This document shows positions 34,771 to 41,993 of a stretch of DNA of 64,000 nucleotides, piece after piece. Both the position numbers and the translations under genes were made by a program. Within the stretch, counting starts at the first letter, position 1; the number at the start of each line of letters is the position of its first letter. Origin of the DNA: Anthropogastromicrobium sp050944455 (GTDB lineage: Bacteria > Bacillota > Clostridia > Lachnospirales > Lachnospiraceae); the NCBI GenBank assembly GCA_050944455.1, contig JBMNRC010000015.1, forward strand, positions 8,628 to 72,627, written 5' to 3'. Below the pieces are notes generated by a model. The model was not told where the DNA came from, did not search any database, and saw nothing but the letters and a program-made list of their open reading frames with translations.

Positions 34771-34931
34771 AGAAGCAATCGGAGTTCTGTCCGCAACCGA
34801 GTGTGCGGTTTCGCAGGAGCCCCTGCCGGCGGGCTGATGACAGCATGGATTTTCGGACTGCTGTTGTGCAAAAATGCGTGAAACCATCCACCTGATATTC
34901 TGGCGGACAGAATATCGGGCGGATGGTTTTT
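34771..34931 (+). ncRNA. Candidate short LytTR-activated transcript (RNA or micro-peptide mRNA)
   Basis: About 160 bases lie between the predicted start near 34771 and a very strong terminator. They contain small self-pairing segments (CCGCA/TGCGG, AGCCC/GGGCT, ACAGCA/TGCTGT) and very short frames such as 34837-34881 (MTAWIFGLLLCKNA) and 34844-34894, none with a convincing ribosome site. It could be a small RNA, an unrecognised peptide gene or an attenuated leader of the downstream lipoprotein genes. Confidence 0.4.
34882..34931 (+). terminator. Strong terminator before the exported-protein genes
   Basis: An 8-bp outer stem AACCATCC/GGATGGTT (34882-34889 with 34921-34928) is stacked through one mismatch on a 12-bp inner stem (34891-34902 with 34908-34919, one G-T wobble). 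The loop is GCGGA, and the tail is TTTTT (34927-34931). It separates the two-component genes and the candidate short transcript from the lipoprotein gene at 35017. Confidence 0.88.
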
Positions 34932-35016
34932 CATTAAGTCATTAAGTCAGGCAATTCGCCGGAAAAATCAGAGGCGTTTGACGGCAAAGCCCGCTAAGTG
35001 AAACTCAAGGAGATCA

Positions 35017-36135
35017 ATGATGAAATGGAGAAAGGTATTTTGCGTGGTGTCTGCGGCTGCTTTCTGCTTCCTTAGCGGCTGCGATATCCATATGAACGCT
35101 TCGGAAAGAGTGGGTTCGCAGGAATCCGGAAAGGCTTCCGGCTCCGACGGGTCAGTTGCCGGGGCGGAGGAGGGAAGCGGAGAAACCGCGGAAATTACAA
35201 AAATGCCGGTCCTGACGGTGGGTTATCAGCCGTACGACATCTATGATGTGGCGGAAAAGGCGTTCGGCATGCAGCCGGACGAAGTCGACCGGAATCTTGA
35301 TGAATACGGACAGCTGGCGATTACTCCGCAGGATAAATACAGGCCATTGGCAAACACCGGCATTATGATCTATACGGACGGTTTGGGAGTAGTAATCCGC
35401 TTTGAAGATAATGCGGAGGGGTACTGGTCGGTGTTTCATAATGCCTTGCTCATGGCCCGGAATTCAAAAGATGCTTTTGTCAATACAGATTATTCCTGCG
35501 TCCCCTCGGATCTGGCTATTGCTTTCCCGATGGATGAGGAAAAACAGGCAGTGCTCGAAGACGCGGCAGAAAAAGTTTCGGAACAGCTGCAGGAATATGG
35601 ATTTGATCTGAGCAGCTGGTACGGAGGGGTAACCGATGCGGACTTCTGGGAATGGTATTCTGAGAACGGCGGCCACCTGTACGAAGATTTCACGCCGGAA
35701 GACGAAGTCTGCTACCTGAACTTTAGGGTGAAAGCTGACGGGCATCCGATTGAGGATATGAATCAGGAATGCCTGATTTATGTCGTGTATTCGGTCAGCA
35801 GGCAGAAAATGCTTCTGATGGATGCGTACGCGCCGCTGCCCGGCAAAGTGCAGTCAGAGAAGCAGGTTGACATCATCTCGGAATCGGACGCGGAACTGCT
35901 CGCGCAGGATATCATGAAACGCAGTTACAATATCACGGATCCGAAAGTGACGGACGCGGAACTGGTGTATGTCGCACCCGGATTTGGATGGAAAGATTCG
36001 GACAACAAGACGATGACCATTGTTCCCGCGTGGAAAGTTGGGTACGCGGTGACCGTGGATGGGGTATCGACTACCGATTACATTTACCTGAACGCGGAAA
36101 CGGGCATCCAATTTTCAAACAAGACGCCCCTGTAA
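35017..36135 (+). CDS. Putative lipoprotein, paralogue 1 of a pair, unknown function
   Basis: 372 residues. The lipoprotein signal peptide has lipobox LSGC (Cys at residue 22), then a Ser/Gly/Glu-rich linker and a mature domain beginning MPVLTVGYQPYDIYD. It shares the blocks KAFGMQPDEVD, GYW/R-VF-NALLMAR, FPMDEEKQ, SWYGGVTDA and YLNAETG-Q with the protein at 36321, so they are clear paralogues. I do not recognise the family. It lies downstream of a GHKL/LytTR system and upstream of ABC exporter genes, so a role in sensing, immunity or export is plausible but unproven. ATG 35017 or 35020 both follow AAGGAGATCA. Confidence 0.85.
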   Translation: MMKWRKVFCVVSAAAFCFLSGCDIHMNASERVGSQESGKASGSDGSVAGAEEGSGETAEITKMPVLTVGYQPYDIYDVAEKAFGMQPDEVDRNLDEYGQLAITPQDKYRPLANTGIMIYTDGLGVVIRFEDNAEGYWSVFHNALLMARNSKDAFVNTDYSCVPSDLAIAFPMDEEKQAVLEDAAEKVSEQLQEYGFDLSSWYGGVTDADFWEWYSENGGHLYEDFTPEDEVCYLNFRVKADGHPIEDMNQECLIYVVYSVSRQKMLLMDAYAPLPGKVQSEKQVDIISESDAELLAQDIMKRSYNITDPKVTDAELVYVAPGFGWKDSDNKTMTIVPAWKVGYAVTVDGVSTTDYIYLNAETGIQFSNKTPL

Positions 36136-36194
36136 CTGGAATATGGCAATCAATCTTCCATGCTTTTATACTCACTCAATTGAAAGGGAAAAAT

Positions 36195-36305
36195 ATGAGA
36201 ATAATCCGTAAAATCCGCCTGGCGATCCTCATTCTTGGGATTATCACATCTGCAGCAGCTGTATCCGCTGTAGCGGAAGAAAGCTATGATGAATGCCAGA
36301 GATGA
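36195..36305 (+). CDS. 36-residue exported mini-peptide (candidate signal or toxin precursor)
   Basis: ATG 36195 follows AAAGGGAAAAAT, an acceptable ribosome site 7 bases away. The product has a basic start (MRIIRKIR), a hydrophobic core (LAILILGIITSAAA) and an AxA-type cleavage region (VSAVA), leaving a very short polar end, EESYDECQR, with a single Cys. The layout resembles Phr-type signalling-peptide precursors. It sits between the paralogous exported proteins, 15 bases before the next start. Alternatively it is the remnant of a third paralogue that lost everything after the signal peptide. Confidence 0.6.
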   Translation: MRIIRKIRLAILILGIITSAAAVSAVAEESYDECQR

Positions 36306-36320
36306 TCATAAGAAGAAGTG

Positions 36321-37478
36321 ATGATGAAAGTTAATAACGTACTTTTTGTATTATTGGCGGTATTGCTTTGTATTTTGAGTACAGGCAATAAGGAGATCAT
36401 CGCTTCGGAGAGAGTGCGTGAGTCGGCACAGACCGTTGGTCCAGAGGTATCAGCTGCCGGAACGGAAGAGGAAAGCGGAGGAACCGAAGAAATTGCGAAG
36501 ATGCCGATTCTGACTGTCAGTTACCAGCCATACGACATCTATGACCTGGCGCAGAAGGCGTTCGGTATGCAGCCGGACGAAGTGGATCAGAAACTGAATG
36601 AGGACGGACAGCTGATGATTACTCCGGAGAACAGGGAAGTTCCCAATGGAAATACGGTGATTTACATATATACCGCTGGAATCGGCGCATCGATCCGCTG
36701 GGAAGATCTGGCTGAAGGCTACAGGGCTGTTTTTTCGAACGCGCTGCTCATGGCCAGAGATTCCTATTGTGACGGATCGGACTGCACGTCCGGTGAAAAC
36801 CAGACCGGCAGAATCAGTTACGCGAACTATGATTATACTGATGAACCATCCGCGATGAAAATCGCGTTTCCGATGGATGAGGAAAAGCAGAAAACCCTGA
36901 ATAATGCGGCAGAGGATGTCGCCCAGTTCCTGGAATCAGTCGGAATCAGGGCTGACAGCTGGTACGGAGGTGTAACGGACGCGGAGTTCTGGGAAAAATC
37001 CTACGCTGACGGCGGTTGCAAAACGCCGGGATTTGAACCGGAAGATGAAGTCTGTTTCCTGCGCTTTTCGCAGGCGATCAACGGGTTTTCGTGGCTGGAT
37101 CTCCATGGGGAGAGCGAGATATACGCGGTTTATTCGGCGGCCAGGCATAAAATTCTGATGCTTGACCTGAACCTGCCGGTAACGGGCCAGATACAGTCGG
37201 AGCAGGAGATCACGGTGATTCCGGAGCCGGACATCAGGCTGCTTGCGGAGGATATCCTGAAAACCCGGTACTGCATCGCCTCGCCGGAAGTGACGGAGGC
37301 TCAGCTGGTTTATGTAGCGCCGATGTTTGGAAAAATTGACGAGGAGAACCAGACGATGATTCTGTATCCGGCATGGCAGGTCGGCTTTACGGTATACGCG
37401 GACGGGGAACCAGTGACCGATTACCTCTACCTGAACGCGGAAACGGGAGTTCAATATACCAATGAGATGCCGCTGTGA
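36321..37478 (+). CDS. Putative secreted protein, paralogue 2 of a pair, unknown function
   Basis: 385 residues from ATG 36321 (GTG 36318 and ATG 36324 are alternatives). It has a hydrophobic N-terminus, VLFVLLAVLLCILSTG, but no proper lipobox, unlike paralogue 1. The body follows paralogue 1 over its length (MPILTVSYQPYDIYD, KAFGMQPDEVD, FPMDEEKQ, SWYGGVTDAEFWE, YLNAETGVQYTNEMPL). It has an extra segment of about 25 residues around CDGSDCTSGENQ, which brings two cysteines. Followed after 13 bases by ABC-2 permease genes. Function unknown. Confidence 0.83.
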   Translation: MMKVNNVLFVLLAVLLCILSTGNKEIIASERVRESAQTVGPEVSAAGTEEESGGTEEIAKMPILTVSYQPYDIYDLAQKAFGMQPDEVDQKLNEDGQLMITPENREVPNGNTVIYIYTAGIGASIRWEDLAEGYRAVFSNALLMARDSYCDGSDCTSGENQTGRISYANYDYTDEPSAMKIAFPMDEEKQKTLNNAAEDVAQFLESVGIRADSWYGGVTDAEFWEKSYADGGCKTPGFEPEDEVCFLRFSQAINGFSWLDLHGESEIYAVYSAARHKILMLDLNLPVTGQIQSEQEITVIPEPDIRLLAEDILKTRYCIASPEVTEAQLVYVAPMFGKIDEENQTMILYPAWQVGFTVYADGEPVTDYLYLNAETGVQYTNEMPL

Positions 37479-37491
37479 AAGGATTCCAGAC

Positions 37492-38301
37492 ATGAAAGAT
37501 GATTTTTTTCTGACAGATCTGCGGAGATGCGTTGTTTCACGGCGTTTTGCGGCGGTCGTACTGCTGATTGCGCTGATCAGCGCCGCGGGAAACAATGACA
37601 TTCTGTATGCCATTCAGACTGGCGGCGGTTCTAATATTTCCAGTCTGTTTGAACTGGAAAACAACCTGACTTTTGACAAATTCAAATGTGTGCTCGCCGC
37701 GGTGCTGGCTGCGCTTTACGTGGGAAGTTTTGTGGAGGACAGGGAACATCATTACCTGCGGTATATCCTGTCAAGAATCTCCCTTCAGAAATATGCGGCC
37801 TGCAGACTCCTCACGGTGTGGCTCAGTACCGTACTGGCGACGGTATGCGGCTTCGGGCTGATGTGCCTGACGCTGAAGCTGACGGGAGTCATGAATTTCA
37901 GATTCACTCCAGAGGCCAACCAGGAGTATTTTCGGTTTTATTCTCTGGCCAGAAGTGATTTCGCCTTTTTGTACCTGATCCTTCTGGGCGTGAATTTCGG
38001 GATGTCAGCGGCCGTGGCGGCTGTGTTCGGCATGTGGCTCTCGACCTTTCGCAATGAGCGGTACGTCGCGGTGGGCGGGGCGATTCTTTCGTTCTATTTC
38101 CTGTATGCCGTCTCCATCTATTTTCTCCCGGGGATTCTGTCTTTTGAGGCAATCGGCAGCAGCCTGAATCAGAGAGAATTCCTCACGAACACGGGTGTGG
38201 TCCTGTACCACCTGGTTTACCTCGGACTGTGGTACGCCGCCGCGGGCAGTATTTTTTATCATGCCGTGAACAGGAGGTGGGAGCGTGGGCAGCTTGTTTA
38301 G
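37492..38301 (+). CDS. ABC-2-type permease subunit 1
   Basis: 269 residues from ATG 37492 (after AAAGGATT). It has about six hydrophobic segments: FAAVVLLIALISAAG near the N-terminus, FKCVLAAVLAALYVGSFV with EDREHHYLRYILSRIS, and several later ones. This is the architecture of ABC-2 exporters such as those for lantibiotics and bacteriocins (MutE/EpiE-like immunity permeases). It overlaps the next permease by 17 bases and is served by the ATPase at 39203. Together they probably export or expel a peptide. Confidence 0.8.
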   Translation: MKDDFFLTDLRRCVVSRRFAAVVLLIALISAAGNNDILYAIQTGGGSNISSLFELENNLTFDKFKCVLAAVLAALYVGSFVEDREHHYLRYILSRISLQKYAACRLLTVWLSTVLATVCGFGLMCLTLKLTGVMNFRFTPEANQEYFRFYSLARSDFAFLYLILLGVNFGMSAAVAAVFGMWLSTFRNERYVAVGGAILSFYFLYAVSIYFLPGILSFEAIGSSLNQREFLTNTGVVLYHLVYLGLWYAAAGSIFYHAVNRRWERGQLV

Positions 38302-39175
38302 CAAAAGCCTGGCCGTGATGAAAAACCAGTTCTGCAAGACGGCTAAAGACAGCAAGTTCTGGATCTGTGCGATACTGACCGTCTGTATACTGGTGCAGTA
38401 TCTGTATCCGCTGAATGTGAGCGGGCTGAAGTACGGCACAAAAACCACGCCGTTTCTGCTGTCGGTTGTCTATACGGACGCTTACATCAGCAATGGACTT
38501 CTGAAAGTCCTGATTTATCTGGTCATGGTTACCGTCTTCTGCGACGCTCCCTTTGTCTCGGAACAGACGCAGTACGAGGTGGTGCGCAGCGGCGTCGGAG
38601 CCTGGCATCTCGGGAAAATTCTCTATATCTGGCTGATGTCATTCCTATATCCGCTGTTTCTCTCTGTTGTGATTTTTGTTATTGTGCTTCCCACGGTTAC
38701 TTTTCATGATCTCTGGGGAAGCACGATGAGAGATATGGCGGATATGTATGGCAGTGTCCTTGCCTATACGGGGTCGTTGATGCCGCCGGTACGAGTAATC
38801 AAAATGATCTATCCGTGGTCAGCCCATGCGCTGACTTTCCTGATCTCGGCCCTGTCGAATGTCTTTATCGGATATGTCATCTACCTGGGCAACCTGTGGG
38901 TGAACCGGAACGGCGCAGGTGTTGCGGCGGCGGTATTTATCGTCATGGTGGATCCCATTGTGGATTACTGGGGGATCGGAAAACATAACTGGCTGTACCG
39001 GATTTCACCGATCAGCTGGAGCAGCATAGAACACTGGGATATCGTCGGAAGCATGGAGCCGATACCGATGGCGTATGCTTTTGCGGGTTATCTGATTCTG
39101 ATCGCGGTGCTCGGGGCCGGAATTTTCCTGGTGTGCGGTAAAAGAAGGAATATACTGACCGCGGGCGTTCAGTGA
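38285..39175 (+). CDS. ABC-2-type permease subunit 2
   Basis: 296 residues. GTG 38285 has an excellent site (AGGAGGTGGGAGC) inside the end of the previous gene, so translation is coupled. About six hydrophobic segments, including FWICAILTVCILVQYLYP and VLIYLVMVTVFCDAPFV; the motif SEQTQYEVVRSG after the second segment is typical of ABC-2 membrane subunits. It forms a heteromeric channel with subunit 1. Confidence 0.8.
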   Translation: MGSLFSKSLAVMKNQFCKTAKDSKFWICAILTVCILVQYLYPLNVSGLKYGTKTTPFLLSVVYTDAYISNGLLKVLIYLVMVTVFCDAPFVSEQTQYEVVRSGVGAWHLGKILYIWLMSFLYPLFLSVVIFVIVLPTVTFHDLWGSTMRDMADMYGSVLAYTGSLMPPVRVIKMIYPWSAHALTFLISALSNVFIGYVIYLGNLWVNRNGAGVAAAVFIVMVDPIVDYWGIGKHNWLYRISPISWSSIEHWDIVGSMEPIPMAYAFAGYLILIAVLGAGIFLVCGKRRNILTAGVQ

Positions 39176-39202
39176 CACAGCGCGAGGAAGACAGGAGAAA
39201 AG

Positions 39203-39874
39203 ATGGGTGAGACGGTGAAAACGGAGATTGTCATCTCCGGACTGAAAAAGGTGTTTGGCCCGGCGACAGTCCTCACAGATATCAATCTGAGACTGGAGCA
39301 GGGCAGAATTTACGGCCTGGTCGGAAGAAACGGGTCCGGGAAAACGGTCCTTCTGAAGATTATCTGCGGCCTTCTGACCGCGACTTCCGGCAGCATTTCT
39401 TACCGCGGAATTCCGAAGGAAACGCAAAAATTTCCAGCGGAAAATATGGGCGTTCTGATTGAAAACCCCGGATTTCTGCCGGATTATAACGCTTTCCGGA
39501 ACCTGAAATTTCTGGCGGATATCCGGCATAAAATCGGAAAGCAGGAGATCCGGGACGCCATCACGACGGTAGGGCTGGACCCGGACAGCAAAAAGCACGT
39601 CGGAAAGTATTCGCTGGGCATGCGGGAACGCCTCGGCATTGCACAGGCGATCATGGAAAATCCCAGAATTCTTCTTCTGGACGAGCCGACGAACGGGCTG
39701 GACAACGAAGGCGTGCAGGAGCTCAGAAATCTGCTGGACAGGCTGCGCTCGGAAGGAAAACTGATTGTCCTTGCCAGCCATTCCCAGGAAGATATCGGGC
39801 TTCTCTGCAACGAGGTTTACCGGATGGACCACGGCAGGATTATTGAGAGAGAGGTGCTTCGGGAAAACGGGTGA
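39203..39874 (+). CDS. ABC exporter ATP-binding protein
   Basis: 223 residues: Walker A GRNGSGKTVL, signature YSLGMRERLGIAQAI (the LGMRER variant common in bacteriocin and antibiotic exporters), and Walker B ILLLDEPTNGLDNEG. It powers the two ABC-2 permeases encoded just upstream. ATG 39203 follows GACAGGAGAAAAG. Last gene of the unusual cluster. Confidence 0.92.
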   Translation: MGETVKTEIVISGLKKVFGPATVLTDINLRLEQGRIYGLVGRNGSGKTVLLKIICGLLTATSGSISYRGIPKETQKFPAENMGVLIENPGFLPDYNAFRNLKFLADIRHKIGKQEIRDAITTVGLDPDSKKHVGKYSLGMRERLGIAQAIMENPRILLLDEPTNGLDNEGVQELRNLLDRLRSEGKLIVLASHSQEDIGLLCNEVYRMDHGRIIEREVLRENG

Positions 39875-39989
39875 GAGTTGAAGAAGCAGAAGTCCGGCGC
39901 CGGCCTCAATGTGCCGGAACCGACGGGTGAGAAGAGAAGCATCGGGTCTCCCGAGGCGTTTATACAATGAAAAGGGTTATCTTTCAGGC

Positions 39990-40022
39990 GGGGAAGCCGG
40001 GCAGAAAACGCCCGGCTTCCCC
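39990..40022 (+). terminator. 13-bp perfect hairpin ending the exporter cluster
   Basis: GGGGAAGCCGGGC (39990-40002) pairs exactly with GCCCGGCTTCCCC (40010-40022) around AGAAAAC. It lacks a T-tract, so termination may be incomplete. The rest of the gap 39875-40209 holds the promoter of the antiporter gene. Confidence 0.6.
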
Positions 40023-40089
40023 GCCCGGCTGTTGTCAAAACTGCTCAGGGATTCCCAGGGGCGCTTGGGAAGCTTATGAAATTTGTTTC

Positions 40090-40118
40090 TTGATTTCCTC
40101 TGAAGCAATTATTAAAAT
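40090..40118 (+). promoter_or_regulatory. Sigma-A promoter of the antiporter gene
   Basis: TTGATT (40090-40095), 17-bp spacer, TAAAAT (40113-40118), about 85 bases before the start codon. Confidence 0.75.
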
Positions 40119-40209
40119 TCTATTAGGACAAAACGGATATTTCCGCAGAAAAACCGGGCCGAAAGCCCGGACCGGAAGCGGGTATTTGCCCTGAAGGAGA
40201 CGGGAGATT

Positions 40210-41424
40210 ATGGATACGCTGCAAATCCTCAGAGATTTGTGTATAATTCTGATTTTTGCCAAGTTCTTTGCCCTGCTGGCCAGGAAGATCCACGCGCCGG
40301 AGGTTGCCGGCGAGATCGTCGCCGGCCTGCTGATCGGTCCCTCCGTGCTGGGGCTGGTGAAACAGAGCGATTTTATCTCGGGCATGGCGGAAATCGGCGT
40401 CATCCTTCTGATGTTCTCGGCCGGCCTGGAGACAAACGTTGACCAGCTCAAAAAATCAGGCGTGAAAGCTACCCTGATCGCGGCCTGCGGCGTACTCGTA
40501 CCGATGTTCCTCGGCGCGATTCTTTACTCATGCTTCTACGGGTTCGGCGCGTGGGGTTCCGACCGGTTCCTGCACGCGGTGTTCATCGGGACGATCCTGG
40601 CGGCTACCAGCGTATCCATCACGGTACAGGTGCTCCGCGAGCTCGGCAAAATCCAGACGGAAGTGGGCGTGACGATTACCAGCGCCGCGGTCATCGATGA
40701 TGTTTTCGGCATTCTGGTCCTGACCGCGGTTCTCTCCATGAAGGATCCCACCGCCAATATCGGCCTGGTGGCGCTCAAGACGGTTCTCTTCTTTGTGATC
40801 GGCATCATCGTCGGCATCTTCATCCTGAAACTGATGAAGATCCTGGACGCGAGGTACCCGCACACCAGAAGAATGCCGATCATCGGAATGTGCCTGGCTT
40901 TCGCATATTCGTATGTGGCGGACAAGTACTTCGGCGTGGCGGACATCACCGGCGCCTACATCGCGGGCATCGTTCTCTCGGAGCTGAATGATTCCGGCTA
41001 TATCGAGAGAAAGATGGACATCAACTCCTACATGATTTTCGGGCCGATCTTCTTCGCGAGCATCGGCCTTCAGACGAACCTCCGCACGCTGGATCCCAGA
41101 ATTCTGGTATTCTCGGTGTGCTTTGTGATCGTCGGCATGGCGGCCAAGATTATCGGCTGCGGTTCCTGCGCGAAGGCGCTGGGCTATTCCCGCGGCGATT
41201 CCCTCAAGATCGGCGTCGGCATGATGACCCGCGGCGAGGTCGCCCTGATTGTCGCGCAGCGAGGCCTGAAGGCGGGGATGATGGAGTCCAGTTTCTTCAC
41301 CTGTGTCATCCTGCTGATTATCGTCAGCTCCATCACGACGCCGATTATCCTGAAGCGCCTGTACGAGAAGGATTCCCAGACGCCGCCGGCGCAGAAAAAG
41401 GCCGCCGCGGCCGCGAAGGCCTGA
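40210..41424 (+). CDS. CPA2-family cation:proton antiporter
   Basis: 404 residues with about 12 hydrophobic segments. The N-terminus (KFFALLARKIHAPEVAGEIVAGLLIGPSVLG) and the central AAVIDDVFGILVL with two acidic residues in a membrane helix are hallmarks of KefB/NapA-type Na+(K+)/H+ exchangers. No RCK/TrkA nucleotide-binding domain follows; the C-terminus is a short Ala/Lys tail. It exchanges monovalent cations for protons at the cell membrane. Own promoter at 40090 and terminator at 41477. Confidence 0.93.
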   Translation: MDTLQILRDLCIILIFAKFFALLARKIHAPEVAGEIVAGLLIGPSVLGLVKQSDFISGMAEIGVILLMFSAGLETNVDQLKKSGVKATLIAACGVLVPMFLGAILYSCFYGFGAWGSDRFLHAVFIGTILAATSVSITVQVLRELGKIQTEVGVTITSAAVIDDVFGILVLTAVLSMKDPTANIGLVALKTVLFFVIGIIVGIFILKLMKILDARYPHTRRMPIIGMCLAFAYSYVADKYFGVADITGAYIAGIVLSELNDSGYIERKMDINSYMIFGPIFFASIGLQTNLRTLDPRILVFSVCFVIVGMAAKIIGCGSCAKALGYSRGDSLKIGVGMMTRGEVALIVAQRGLKAGMMESSFFTCVILLIIVSSITTPIILKRLYEKDSQTPPAQKKAAAAAKA

Positions 41425-41476
41425 GAGAAATACCGCCGGGTACGGCGGGTCCGCAAATTTTAAGACAGTATACCGG

Positions 41477-41521
41477 AAGGCTTTCATCCGGCGGCTGTGC
41501 CGCCGGGCGGAAGCCTTTTTT
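41477..41521 (+). terminator. Terminator after the antiporter gene
   Basis: AAGGCTT (41477-41483) pairs with AAGCCTT (41511-41517), enclosing a second GC-rich stem CCGGCGGC/GCCGCCGG, with a run of Ts to 41521. Confidence 0.87.
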
Positions 41522-41993
41522 AGGAATTTTTCAGGATCTTTCACCGGATTAACAGAGTTTTTCCACCGTTTGTTCACAATTCCCTGATATTCTACAGTCA
41601 TCGGTAAGGAGATAGAAATCCAGGGCCGGCAGGGAACTGCGAAACGGGCAGGAACCGGAAGCCGGCTGACGGGGGAGCACAAACCGCCGGTACCGATTGA
41701 TCATAGAGAAACCGACACGGGTAACCGAAACAGGCAACCGAAACCGGGCAGCCGGCAGACAGAGTTACCCGGAAACAGTAAGACAGAAACAGCGCAATTC
41801 AGAAAAGAGAAATGAAGGACCGGGAAACGGAGACAGAGAAACGGAAACCGGGAGACAGAGAAATTTTATTTAGGTAGCTGATGGCAGAAACGCCCGGGCA
41901 TACCGGACGCTGACAGTCCTCTGGAATATCTGGCAATTCAGAAAATTCCGGGGAAAGAAAGGCCGGCGGAAAAGCCGGGACAGAGGTAAGAAA
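41522..41993. other. Gene-free stretch with A/G-rich repeats before the beta-helix gene
   Basis: No credible gene. From about 41690 to 41870 there are many GAAACCG/GAGACAGAGAAA words, the latter twice (about 41829 and 41850). A TATTCT at 41588-41593 could be a -10, but no good -35 accompanies it. AGAGGTAAGAAA serves the start at 41994. Confidence 0.4.

Noticed and set aside
34763..34837. 24-codon frame MQSEAIGVLSATEC... near the LytTR operator
   Set aside because: Its ATG overlaps the predicted -10 element, so it would lie upstream of the transcript start; kept only as part of the short-transcript hypothesis.
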